Source of the DNA: Isoetes taiwanensis
Lineage: Eukaryota; Streptophyta; Lycopodiopsida; Isoetales; Isoetaceae
DNA: 64,000 nucleotides
Direction of reading: 5' to 3'
Assembly (NCBI GenBank): GCA_021234155.1
Contig: JAJEKV010000006.1
Coordinates: 4,437,727 to 4,501,726, forward strand
Shown: positions 33,121 through 44,899 of the stretch, one piece after another
Numbering within the stretch: the stretch's first letter is position 1
How the letters are laid out: every line of letters begins with the position of its first letter
Notes under the pieces: generated by a model
The model's database searches: none
Seen by the model: only the letters and a program-made list of their open reading frames with translations
What the model was told of the DNA's origin: nothing
Program-made: the position numbers and the translations under genes

Positions 33121-33250
33121 GAGCAGATGAAGATGAAGAAGACACCCCCTTGAAGAAGACACCCCCCCTTGAAGAAGACACCCCCTTTGAAGAAGACACC
33201 CCTTGATGAAGAAGACAACCCCCTTTGAAGAAGACACCCCTTTGAAGAAG
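33121..33250 (+). repeat. GAAGAAGACACCCC minisatellite
   Basis: About six imperfect tandem copies of a 17-19 bp unit containing TTGAAGAAGACACCCC, directly after the acidic exon. Confidence 0.85.
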
Positions 33251-33259
33251 ACACTGGCC

Positions 33260-34079
33260 TCAGGGCCAAAATTTTGTAACAATTTTGTAAAAATTTTGTA
33301 CATTGGCCTAATGGCCTTTTTTATAAAAATCTTGTTTACCATCAAACTTTGTTGTAACTTTGTTTCTTGTTTCATTGAGATCTCTTCTTCTTCATCTATG
33401 AAATGTTATTTTTGTCTATCTATCAAATTTATGAAGTTCGAATTCACATGCGGTGCATTCGGTTCTGCTTGAATGTAACAAAGGCTCTAGCTCTTTCATT
33501 AGTTTCAAACACTAAGCATTTTAATCACTTTCAAAGCCGGTTGCCAAGTGAGTAAGCAATTGAACACACGGCTGCACTTATGCAATAAACAGCTACCTTT
33601 AAACAAGTTATATGGCTTAACAATAAGCATCGCACCTTACCCGCATGACAAGTAAGCAGCACATTATGACATTAAGCAACTACATAAAAGTATCTCACAT
33701 GCAAGACAATAAGCGATATCGCCATTAAGACTCAAACCATAGCACTTGCGAGGGCAATTTTTTTTTTTTAGCACTTGATAAGTTTTAAGCATCCCTTTGG
33801 TCAACAAGCATTGAAGTATATATAAACAATATAGCAAAAACTTATAGACAAGTCTGCATTGAACTACATAAACAATATAGCAAAAACATTCTTAAATTAA
33901 GATAAAGATGGTACATGAAAAGTGTAGGATTCCTTGGCCTAAATAAAATGACAAACAGACCAATAATCATGGAGAATGACAAGCGTCATCACCATGAACC
34001 TTCTCAATTCCTCCTTCACAAACCTGCAGAATCTGCAATCTGCTTTTCGAAAGTCTTTCCAAGCATAGCTTCATAATCT
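33260..34079. other. Non-coding interior of element 2
   Basis: AT-rich. A diverged direct repeat of about 48 bp (ATAAACAATATAGCAAAAAC twice) lies around 33,800-33,900. No coding region seen. Confidence 0.4.
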
Positions 34080-34735
34080 TTCTATCTGTCTTAGGCCAAG
34101 GCTTGTATCTATGTGTATTCTTCACCAAGAACTTCATTTCTTCCTCGATCTTGGCCCCAAGATTTCTTTCTTCTATCTTTGGGGTGAGTATCTTGGTAGC
34201 ACTTCATCATGGACATCCATCTTGAATCACGGTACCCGAGAAATTTCGGGGGGTTTGCTAAGGTAAGACTTGTACAATGAATCATCAAGAAGCAAAGTCT
34301 TACCCGAGAATCTTGGGTATGACTCATATATTTTCCCAAGTGGCTTCATCATGACTGGACAGCCCGGGTTTGTTAGGGTGGTGAAAACCGGTGCGCACAC
34401 ATTTTTCCCCGTCCCCCATACAAATTCAAATCTGTCCCTCAAATCTGACATAGTACTTGCGGCACATCTTCCACATTGGAGAGTTGCATTGATGACCATA
34501 TACCAACACAACATACGTAACAAAGTCTTCAAGAAGAACAACGCTACGGTCCGAATATCACTTTCTTTACGCTAGTGTATGTCATTGTCAATCCCGCTTC
34601 CAAGCGTATGTGTTCATTTGCACCAAATGTTTTACCAACACACCATTTAAATCCAAGACAATGAGTTTATCTTTGGTGGCAAAATCAATATTTAGTAATG
34701 CGTTGGAACATCCCGAATACCTACACAACAGAATT
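34080..34735 (-). pseudogene. FCP1-like (NLI-interacting factor) phosphatase domain, decayed
   Basis: On the minus strand, a splice-acceptor-like CTGTTGTGTAG (about 34,721) leads to an exon containing DKLIVLDLNGVLV (about 34,650-34,690). This is the plant FCP1-like form of the catalytic DxDx(T/V) motif, in which the second Asp is replaced by Asn. After a stop and frame change, the second half reads LRDRFEFVWG, then TLTNPGCPVMMKPLGKIYE, then the motif III/IV region SGKTLLLDDSLYKSYLSKPPE. It ends with an LGP-type tail after more stops. In the family this fold dephosphorylates serine on proteins, but plant copies with DLNG often have uncertain activity. Position inside element 2 suggests a captured host gene; it cannot make a full product. 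Confidence 0.65.
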
Positions 34736-34898
34736 ACTACATGAATAAATAGATGAAGATGAAAATGAAAAATGGGTTGAATGTGTGGAAACCTTTACTC
34801 ATCAACAATGAGGATTCTCTGACCTAACAGAATGAACTGGTAATCCTACAGTGAATGCAACAAAAGAAAATCAATAATATTCAATGTTTTAATCAACA

Positions 34899-36722
34899 CT
34901 AAGTTGTGGCCTTGCCCAACAATGCCCATACCCCCTTTCCAGGGTTATTAATGGCAGCAATCACTTGTTGAAGATCAGGCTCACCTGAAACTTGAGGGCC
35001 TGATTCTGCATTTTCTTCAGAACACACTTCGATATGTGTGGTGTCATGATTGAGACTGCTTCCTGCATCTTTTGCATAGCTACTTCTTGTTCTCTTTCTT
35101 GTAGCCTGAACAACTACTTTGCTATCCTCCAGCTTACCCCTCTTTGTTCTTCTGCCCTTTCCTTTCTGCAAATATTCAGCCAAGTTGCCCTCATCCGATG
35201 GAATTACTCCCTCGACTTCCTTAGGTGCTTCAGTGTGTACAATCGGTCATTGTTTTTTCCACAACCGGTCTTTGTTTTCTGACTTCTTCTATAGCTTCTT
35301 GGACAGACTTCTTGGACCCGGTGGTGGTTCTGCTGTTGCAATCAAATCGATCCACAATTGATTGTACTCCTATAGGACTTTGCGGTGTTGTGCATCTTCA
35401 AATGGCACCATTGTCCTTCTTTGAACCCTCAACGGTGAGACCTCACTTGCGAGACGGATTAACACATCCTTTTTGGTGTACTATTTGAAGCACACCGCAA
35501 CATGGCCAAAACCTAGCTCGTCAAATACACCCTCGGCACCTTTCCGGGGCAACCATGAATACATTGTCCTCCTCTCAACAATGAACAACAAGCTATATGA
35601 TACTCATGTTGGCAATTCAATGCTAAACTTAACTCATAAGCTTTAGTGAATTCCGGACCACATGCCGAACATGTATAAAATGAATCTTCCACTAGCAACT
35701 TATCTCATTATAATAGTAGAGATGCTAAATGTTGCGGAGTATCCATTTTCAGCTTCCACAAATTGTTTATGTAGAAATGCGTAAGTCTCTGTTCTTCTTC
35801 GAGAACTTTTAACTCCTCCTCAAGTTTGAGTTTACGTTTGACCTGCTCATTAACGGATGTAGGGTTCATTGCTTTTTGTACCTTGTTCTGTGCCAAGTTT
35901 CCATCACGGGCGATCGCTCCAAATCTTTAATTTTACGCCTCCAACTCACATGTTGGATTAAGCTTGAACTCCTCTGTTTTTTGTAGCCAAATCATTTGTG
36001 GCTGTCTTAAAACTGTTTTTTCACCTCTTCCAACATCATTTTACGTAATTCAGAGGCCTTCTCATTGCCTTTCAGCTCACTTCCTCGCTTCCAGATTCTT
36101 TGTGATAAGTAAAACTGATTTTCCAATCTCATCTCTTGCATTCTCTAAGGTTTTATGTTTTCATCACATGCACTTGACCTCATTTGATCCAGTACCCACC
36201 TTTGGCTTTGCCTTCATTTCAGTTTTCCTAACATGTGCTACAACATCCGCCTCTGTTTTTTACTTGTCTATTGTTGTGGTATCTTTGACATTGCACGGCA
36301 AAATGCAGCCCGGTTTACTTTGTGTTTCCTCGGTGCAAGTATTGATCTAGTGCAATTTTCAAACGCAAAAGCAAGGGCCCGGTTGCTTTCTTACTTCTTT
36401 GTTGTGACAATTCTTGTAGATTTTTTTTGAGTGTTTCCAACTTCTCTTGAAGATGCTCCTTTGCACAGTGCCATTTTATCTTTCCCTTGTTCAACTTCTT
36501 TGTCCAAACAGAATCCCAATCTCGATCCGTGACATTATTTTCCAACCAAGCTTCTTCCTCGTGGGGCTTCACCCCCGAATTGCACAGACCTCTGATGGTG
36601 TGAAAATCATCCGCGCTCCATGCCTCCATCGTCAACAGTGAAACACTGATCTGAGTTTTCGCGCCCAGGGGAAAAGGAGGGAGAAGGGCGTGACGGGCTT
36701 CGACGTCCGCGAGTTTCAGCAC
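34899..36722 (-). pseudogene. Upstream minus-strand gene remnants in element 2
   Basis: Four separate open stretches lie in one orientation before the FCP1-like part. The first, 36,722-36,315, contains a Met-Glu-Ala-Trp start and a charged coiled-coil-like HLQEKLETLKKNLQEL. The second, 35,896-35,708, is Lys/Glu-rich. The third, 35,698-35,513, has CSACGPEF, CQHEYHIACC and CIHGCPG, a Cys/His cluster like a degraded zinc finger. The fourth, 35,183-34,899, is basic with KGRRTKRGK. I do not recognise a family. They may be exons of the same gene as the FCP1-like domain or a second transposon gene. Confidence 0.4.
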
Positions 36723-36777
36723 TTAAAGTGCTTAAACGCTTCGCCAAAAGTTGTACCCCACTAGCGATTTTACACCC

Positions 36778-37295
36778 TACATCATTAGGTAATTCATACA
36801 AGGTGCATCCTAGACAAAGATCGGTTATCGGATTTGTTGATCCTATATACTCACCTTTCATGTGACTATATCTGGTGTGAATACAACACAATGATTTGGG
36901 GCGCACAAAGTATAATTGTGCACATTCCATATGATTTTTTTAAATTAAATATTTGAAGCATAGTTTAAGAACAATGACTAGTTACGGGCAGTTTACATGC
37001 ACCAGCATGTTATTGGTTTGGTTGAAGAAACCTTCAAAAAAGTGGTGATGGTCACGAATAACAAACCCGGATAATTTTCTTGGATGACTCTCCGGTCGAT
37101 CAGCGCTCAATAACACATGTAAAAGCGCCCATTAGCGGGCTTGCCTTTTCTAGGATACAATGTTTTCTTCAAATCTAGCCAATCAACATATGCGCTACAT
37201 CATGCAAAACATGATGTGGGTTTGTCTCTACCGTCCGAATGCTTTATTTTTCCACCTAACTTATTTGGAGGAAATAGGAAGACCTCCATCGTTCT
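36778..37295 (+). repeat. Segmental duplication, copy B (right part)
   Basis: Continues copy B after element 2; its left part is 29,029-29,080. It starts TACATCATTAGG, where copy A has TGCATCTTTAGC, and stays alignable to about 37,295. Confidence 0.85.
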
Positions 37296-38869
37296 TAATT
37301 AGTTATAAAGATCGACCAAGGACCCATGTTGGAGCATAGAGAGAAGAATGATAGCCACGTAAATCTAATGGTAACAGGCCTTTTAAAGTTTTGGAGGAGC
37401 TGAAAATAATGTATACTAGAAATGTGTGGCCGACGATGCCCATCATTAGTCATGGGCTTCTAGAATGGGTATATGTGGGGAGTTTGTGGGTGAAACAAAG
37501 AGTTGTAAATGCAATCACCTCCATAGATGTAATGATGTGCCAAATAATATTCCCTAGGTATAATGGGGCAATAGATTAATAGGACTTTGGAAGGTCGGCC
37601 ATTAGTCATAGGCACATGGAATAGGCAAACATAATAGAATACAATAATGAAATGAGTAGAGTGTGGTAGACGGCGCAACGCATAGAGTTTAGGGTATTAG
37701 CTGTTGCCTAAGATGGTATAGGATTTTGTGCAAGATAACAAACTTAATATGCCTAAGATGGTGTAGGATTTTGTAGAAGATAAACAAAATCTACTACATA
37801 TTTAACGGTGAGACATTTGTATTGGCAGTGTAGACACATGTAATTACAGTAAGTATACGTGGAGTTGCAACAAATATCATGTCTTTAAAGTTCCTATGCA
37901 TGTGAGAGTCCCCGGGATTCACCTATATACAACATGGATATGGCATCAGCATTACTAGGGTAGCATGAAAACCCGTAGTATACGGTAAAAAAGATCTAGA
38001 AATATACCCATTTCAAAAATCTACAGGCTTAAAATGTTGCAAAATGTGATAAAGGACCAACCCTTCCCATATATTTTCGTACGAAAGCACTCCAACAGTA
38101 ACCCATTCCTTATAACCCAGATGGTTCATATGGGATTTCAAGGTGAACCCCTCTTGGTGAGAGTTCATAATAGTTCATAATAGTTCATAATTTGAGCATA
38201 ATATGATGAAATTATAGCCCCTAAACCCTGAACCAAATCCTTTAGAATTCTCCATCTGTAAAAGATAGATGAGCATAGTCATGATGATACCCAATCTAAG
38301 CACACAAATCTTAAATTTGAAACCCTGAATTTGTGGTTTGGTGACATGGTTGATAGAATTGCCTCCTCCATCGATATGCTTCATGTTCTCTAATAATGGC
38401 ATTTATGCATGAGTAACTACATATGTAAATTCCCTTTTCAAATCTATATGCAAGCTATCCGTCATCTTGCATCTTTAGAGGGCCGCACTCGACTGCTACA
38501 TCATCTACATTCAAAAGGTGGTCAGTATGGACAATGCATGTCTTCCCAACCAATGAGTCCCCAACACCTCAAAGCCTATTGGAAGGACAAATCTCTGATG
38601 AAATGTGCAGGAAGATAGGTACATATAGATTACAAGTTGAAGAGGATTACCTTATCTTGAGGTAGTCGTTCGATTCTTGCATTCTCAACAAGCTTTGGGA
38701 TGCTGGTGCCTTGAAACAAGTCAAGACAACCCATTACCAGTGCCAAATCAATCCCATGCTTGAACAAGATCCACAACCCCAAACGAATACACATTTACCT
38801 ATGAAGCAGTGCAGGCTGATAGCTTCCATTTGCATAGGCGGCCATTGCCTCAAAATTGTGACATGCAGA
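37296..38869. other. Gene-free stretch
   Basis: AT-rich. A 10-bp unit (AGTTCATAAT) is repeated three times near 38,161-38,190. No supportable coding region. Confidence 0.4.
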
Positions 38870-39150
38870 TGGATCAGGGAGGCATGAGAGAATAGGCTTT
38901 GTTAGTGTTGCCAGTTAGGAGTCATTTAGGATGAGTGTCATACACTTCAAAATGTCCAGCATTTGACAATATCCGGTCACGTTATGCTGAGTTGGTCCTG
39001 CCTAACTAGACGTTCCATGTGATGTTGGGCACGATTCAGTGGGGGTACTTGGGTATCTTCTGATGGTGATGGATTGTATAGTTTATCAACATGCTTGTTA
39101 CTGCCAAGGTTCTTTCCTCGACTAGCCGAGCGGGGTTTTTTTCAATCCTG
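38870..39150 (-). repeat. Dispersed repeat, copy 2 (inverted)
   Basis: Reverse-complement relative of 8,545-8,900, with matching blocks in inverted order. The copies are 30 kb apart and diverged. Confidence 0.7.
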
Positions 39151-39159
39151 ACAGTAATA

Positions 39160-41372
39160 TGTTTGTTGCGCTCATTGATTGGGTCCCATATGCATATTGG
39201 TCTTCTGGATGATAAATATTCATTCCATTCCATTTTATTTAATTTGATTCCATCTAGATGATAACGTTTGCAAATGCATTTTACATTTTTTTTTTACTGG
39301 GAAAAACGTTTTAATAAAAAATGGAGGATTTTTGCATGGCAAAACATTGTGGAACCATATCTAAGTAACTAAGAATAGAAGATTTTGTGCCCCCCACCCC
39401 CCTCCGTTTTTTTAAGGATATTCTAAGAAAAGGCATCGTCCCTTTCAACAATTCGCTAGATTTGGCAACAGGCCATCAGACTAGGGGCAAGCAGGGGAAC
39501 AAAGCTTGGAGGTGAAGCTACAACTTGCCATTCTATTGAATCCATCTCTTTTAAGAGTCCTTCTATCTCGATATATCCCTTTTTCTCATCCTATCATCTT
39601 TTTCTGCTCCAAGTGTGCACCAAATCTGTGAGTAATTCTCATCCTATCATTACTTATGAATCGTCAGACTTGAAGCTTGTCTGTCATAGCAAGGACATTC
39701 ACCACAAAATAAAGGAATAGTGAAGGCAATTTCTTGAGATGAAAAAGATTACAAGTTTTTGTAAGAGGGAGGAGAAATCTTTAAATGAATGATTCTGGTT
39801 GAGAAATTATATGCCATGTAGCTGAACCAGAATATATATAAAAAACGAAAAAGGATCGTCTACTTTTTAGTTGTGGTTGTTTGTGGGATGACGAAGATGA
39901 GAGAAATCTCCATTCGCAACTTTTCGTGGCCTTCCATGCTGACTCCGCGGAATTGAATCTTCCTTGCGGCCTCGCCTGATTACACTGGATTGCTCGACCT
40001 ATCCGATCTATCATGGTATCTCTACTAAGGTTATTTGCATTGTCCTTTACAGAGAGTTTTCTTGTGCACCGTTAACTTGCATTTATTTCTTACCTTCAGC
40101 CCCGATTTCATAGACCAGCCTCATAATTTCAATGCAGATGTTTCTATCTTCTCTGTGGATTCATAGACTTGAGATGTTGCTCAAAGCGATGCAAGCTTTT
40201 TCTGATGAAAAATCATTGTATTCAATGAAGCCTAGAAAATTATAGGTTGAAGAGTTCAGAGGATTCGCAAGCGTACATAAGTGTCAGGATTGACGGCGTC
40301 AGAAAAATGGGCTTTAAAACTGTAAGATTAGAGATCAACATCCCTAATCTTATGACTGCCAAAATTGCTTCTTTTTCCTTCATCTAGGGTCTCGACATCT
40401 CTATTCTTGGAAGGTGACAAAACATGATACAAGTGCACGCTTCTTTTTAGCCCCAGAAGTGGTAATTGCATTCCAAATATAGAGCCATGGTTCCGATGCA
40501 TCTCTGAAAGTAAAGTTTTGCTTTGTAAACATGAATGTTCTAAAGGAAAAACAGACGATTTAGGGAAAAGAAAGGTGCACATTTTGATAGACTGTATATG
40601 CCGAGAATGGTTGTTTCTGACATGAAGGTTGGATTTGGAATGACAAATTGCTTAATCCCTACTAGTTCTTTTGTTATGTTTTATTACTAAGTCAGCAAAA
40701 TTGTTTTTCTTGCTCCTGAAGTTAAAATTCTTTCTTGCAAAGGCTATGTATAAAGGGTTTTAAAATTTGCACTTTTTTGCATCTCAGTTTTCATTTCTCT
40801 TCTGTTTGTATGATATTCCAGAAGCAAAAGAGAAGGATGTGGAGGATCTGCACCTGCCTCTGCTACAGTAACATATATCTTGTTTCTTCTTACAAGTAAG
40901 AAATTACTTAAGTCATTTTCTATATGACATAGCATGTTGCGCTAGCTCCTGCCAAAGAAGAAGTCTGTCTGTCTCTGGTAACAATTCTATTAGTGGCCAC
41001 TTACACACCTAAACCTTTTGATAACTAACTAGATATGAGTTATCTTTTTCAACCATAGCAGTGGCTATATTAGTTGAACTTGAGTTTCCACCATTTCTCT
41101 GAACAGCATCATCAGTACATACTTGTGATTCCCGTTGACAAATCATTGAAGAAAAATGCATGAAGTTACAATTCTGACAATAAATTGGGCAATCCCACCC
41201 ATCTTAGTTGAAGGCTAATTTGTTTGTCATAGAAGTCAATTAGAGGAATGGAGGTGGGAACAGCTTTGGAAATGTCTAATTGAGTATAACATTTGGGAGG
41301 TTTATATGGAGAATATTCAGCAGTAATGTATATACCAATGGAATTGAAAATGGCAGAAAAGCACTCTTCATT
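39160..41372. other. Gene-free stretch
   Basis: Only short, overlapping frames; no recognised motif. Confidence 0.4.
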
Positions 41373-42196
41373 CTAGTAAATAGGACTTAGCTCACTCATG
41401 CTTACATAGATAATATAGAATTTTCCAGTGTCGTTAAAAAGAAGAAGTGGATTCCATTTGAGAAAGAAAAGTTGGAATGTGTCAAAGGTCCATCTGGCTG
41501 TTTTCAACAAAAAGTTTGCAGTTCTCGAGTTTGCACATTCAACCATGAGATAGGAATATTTTAACCAGTAAATGGAATTAATCGTGATCCCTTTATGAAG
41601 CTTTATCAAATGATTCCAAAGTTTATCTATGCTGACTCCAACTTTATTCACACAAACAATAACTACTATGTTTGAAAGAGATTCTATCTTTGAGGCAATA
41701 GCAGGGGAATTAAGCTTAATGCCTCTGTAGAGTTGAGTATTTGGGTGAGTCATTTGTTGCAAGTTGTTGAGCTCCACAGCTAGTTGTTGATCAGTCAAGA
41801 TGGATCTAGTAGGCCTTGGGTTGCCATAAGGAATTGGCACTCCTTCCGCATTTAGTGCAGGTGCAATGCCAGAAGGTCCTGGATAGATTGTCCCATTGAG
41901 GCACATCAGAAGAGAAATGGTACATAAAAGTTAAGTCAGCAAAATCACCAAATTTGAGAACCCTAGAAGGATTTTGATGATAGATACTTAACTGAGCAAG
42001 CAGATTGGATCTCTGAGAGGAAGGCAGTAGCATGAACTTGTGAAGAAAAATCAAGGCATTTGCATTTAGGGTTGGGCCAGTATTTAATTTTTTTAGATAT
42101 TTTGAATTTTTGAAAATTGTGGTCATCTCGAAAAAGCACAGGGCGAGACAACAGAAGGTTTAAAAAAGTGGAGGGAATGGGATAGATTTGAAGCAA
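41373..42196 (-). mobile_element. LINE ORF1-like (DUF4283-type) remnant
   Basis: The minus-strand frame 41,906-41,373 has the look of the DUF4283 domain found at the start of plant LINEs. It contains SIDKLWNHLIKLHKG, then a strand and helix with CANSRTANFLLKTARWTFDT, then FFLKWNPLL, matching the usual loss-of-phase W...F..W layout. Overlapping frames upstream to 42,196 hold degraded N-terminal sequence, so the copy is frameshifted. The reverse transcriptase expected downstream (below 41,373) is not present. Confidence 0.45.
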
Positions 42197-43390
42197 CAGA
42201 GATTCTAAGGCTAAACTAATTAGAATTCAACATTATTGGGAAGGAGAGCCAACTAATCATCAGATAATTGCAAACAAAAGACATTTTGATTTTAAAAAAT
42301 TAATTTAGTTACTGAAGCTTTCAAGTTCTCCCAGCAGCAACTCATTGTATACTTTTACATTGATTCTACTATCTGAATTATCATTGAATGCCCAAAATTT
42401 CCAATAAAGACAAAATTTCCAAGAAAATAGGCGCAGAGGCATCTCTATCCCCCTTGCCACTAATATATGAGGCTTCTACAGTATGGAAACGACATGGAGC
42501 TGTTGTTGGCCAAATAAAATGCTAAGCTTTGTAATTGATTTATTAGTAAGAAAAACAAGCTAACATACTAAATTGCATATGAGTATTCTATAAATGCATA
42601 TGAGTACGCTGTAAAATGTTCACTTCTAAATGCCTCAAACCTCCACTTAGTCTTTAAAACTAACCCCACATGTTCATGGTGTAAGCAGTTTCAGAAGTAG
42701 CAGAATGTAACAGGGCAATTGAGAGGCACAACTGAGTCCAGTCTTAACTTAGGGAGAATCTATATGCCTTTAAAAAGTCCTTGTCACGTCTAGAGCTTAT
42801 GGATATTAAACTGCAAATCATTGTCTTGTATATGCCACAAGGATGCTGTACAACTATGTTTCGAATAAGTATATATTTCAAACTGCGGATTTGAAGACAA
42901 AGGTTCAATTCTTTCAGTAGAATTAACATCTAACAACCTCCTCTACTAGATCAACCAACAATTTGATGGCGGTCCTTGCAGCACCCTAGAATAATGGCAG
43001 CTAACAAACTGTATTATTCATTCCGTATTATAAATACTGCTGCGTGGAAAGATTTAATGTTAGTCTTTAGGCAACTTGAAGCAAAATAGAGAGGCACTAG
43101 CAAACTGTATTATTCATTCTAAAGCCTATGATATTGTCCCTGGAATTAACATACACAGACCAGCATATCATGGGAGAACTTAATGTACTGCCAACAATCA
43201 TCCATTTATGTATCATAAGAGTTTTAATGTAATGCTAATCATGTCCAGTTGTCCTTACAACTTAGCAATATGAATCTAGTGAGGACAAAAATATTCAACT
43301 AGATCACATGGCATATATGCTCTTTGCAGATCACCACGGCTTAGACCAGCTTAGCACATCACCTAGCCAAGATACCATACCATAGCCCAA
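42197..43390. other. Gene-free stretch
   Basis: AT-rich; no supportable coding region. Confidence 0.4.
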
Positions 43391-43394
43391 TTAA

Positions 43395-44720
43395 TACTTC
43401 TATTTCTATCTGAGGCTCTATATTGAGATTGATCAAGCTTAGAACTTAACACCGTCAAGGTTCCATGCTCATCTTTGAGATCTGAAAAGAAATCTGCCTG
43501 AAATTAAGGTGTGTGGCACTTTGATCTCTTCTCTAGACACCATTCTTCTTGCATCGAGTCTTTGCTAAACCAATTTTCTCCATCAGCACCACCTGCAATA
43601 AATATGTTCTTAGAATTTCCTCTGCCGGATCCAAAACCGAACCGAAAATGCACAGATATCCAAAGAATCGAAATGTGGATCCCTTCTCGAACATAAAAAG
43701 AAGTCACCCCTTCATTGGACGCCGCATTTTGCGTAATAGACACCATTATTGGGTTTTTGAAGTTTGGAGGGCATATACGACATCATGCCCTTCTATGGAA
43801 TAGGCAAGTAAAATTTGCAAGAAGAATCATGATGACGACACCATCAACGAAGGTGTGCATGCAAAACCTCTTTGGAAAAAGCCATACAAAGAACGAATGC
43901 GCCTCTCTTTGCCGCGAGGTTTGATAAGTCAGAAAATCTGTGCCCTTGCATAAGGCATGGTGCATGTGAAGGGTATGGCTTTGAAGGGCCCCGATCATAA
44001 ATACCATGGAAGAAAAAGCCTTCTTAATGGAGCATTTCGCTATCTCTATAACTGTGTCATCTTCCATGAGCTTCTTCACCCCAGGCTTCGCCTCTTCAAA
44101 TCTCTCAAAGAAAGTGAAATACCCACAAGATCTGATATATTTTAATTGAAGGCTGTAAAAAAAGCCACAAGATCTGAGATAAGCTCATGATTTGGATCGA
44201 GCTTCGCCCATATGATTTTCCTCAAATGAAGCCATGAATCAGTACATCCTTCTTGATTTACTGCGTATTTGGGCTCTTACGTTTCCCCAAATTCCTGAAA
44301 AATGAAGCCTCTTGCCCCGGTAAGAAACATGCCCCCTAAAGAAGAAACACGCAGCATCTGCTCCGAATTGCTCCTCAAAAAAGACCTGGGTGCGTAAAAC
44401 CGAAACCAGAGGCCGCATGCTCAAATGAATCTCCATATCCAGCTTCAATCAAGCAAACAAATCATCAAAAGAGGCAAAATCAGAAAAGAAAAGCCATACA
44501 GACTAAATCTAACTTTGAGAGAAAGGAGCAAAATCGCAACCCAAAGAAGCACAGGTATGACAATGAAAGAGAAGAAAGGACCGAAATCATAAGAAAATAC
44601 CTGACGGCCATGCCACCGATTACCAGCTGCTGCTCTGCACTGGAGATCTTGCACCTTGCTCCAACTTGCCGTATTACCCGGCCGTTCCCAAGGGCCAAGG
44701 TTGGACGCCCCAGATCGACT
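43395..44720 (-). other. Unrecognised multi-exon gene candidate
   Basis: A minus-strand segment at about 44,448-44,280 reads like conserved protein: MEIHLSMRPLVSVLRTQVFF, then GADAACFFFRGHVSYRG and LHFSGIWGN. It is bounded by an acceptor-like GATTGAAG and a strong donor GTAAGAGC. Upstream, a GT donor follows an ATGGCCGTCAG at about 44,604, but the phases do not join, so that part may be 5' UTR. Downstream, an exon-like piece starts after TATTGCAG at about 43,594 (GGADGENWFSKDSMQEEW) and another after ATTTCAG at about 43,500 (ADFFSDLKDEHG). I do not recognise the family and cannot give a single continuous model. Confidence 0.35.
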
Positions 44721-44899
44721 CCAAGAAGAAAACGTGGCAGGGAAATATGATAAAGGATTGCGGCGCAGAAAAAATACAAACGCGACAAAAATGGAAAATT
44801 AGAAACTGAATTATATATGTTGTGATGTGATAATGGATTGTTACAATGAAGATGAAATAAAATGAAGATGCACCCTTTGGTCAAACCTCCAACCAAATC

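Larger units (their letters stand above)
29081..36777. mobile_element. Element 2: 7.7-kb DNA transposon
   Basis: The ends are inverted: the left begins GGGTGCAAAATCGGTACTGG and the right, read inward on the other strand, GGGTGTAAAATCGCTAGTGG. A 4-bp TACA duplication flanks it. The paralogous segment at 27,667-28,205 lacks the insertion and confirms both boundaries. Inside: a decayed plus-strand transposase (29,565-32,100), a plus-strand acidic low-complexity exon (32,525-33,011), a minisatellite, and minus-strand remnants ending in an FCP1-like domain (36,722 down to 34,080). Terminal bases and internal genes differ from element 1, although both make 4-bp duplications and carry opposed gene sets. 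Confidence 0.85.

Noticed and set aside
32693-33130. Poly-Glu ORF as a nuclear protein gene
   Set aside because: No in-frame ATG, low-complexity triplet expansion, located within a decayed transposon; kept only as an exon candidate.
36607-36930. 107-codon minus-strand ORF
   Set aside because: It runs across the mapped right end of element 2, so it joins host flank to transposon end and is accidental.
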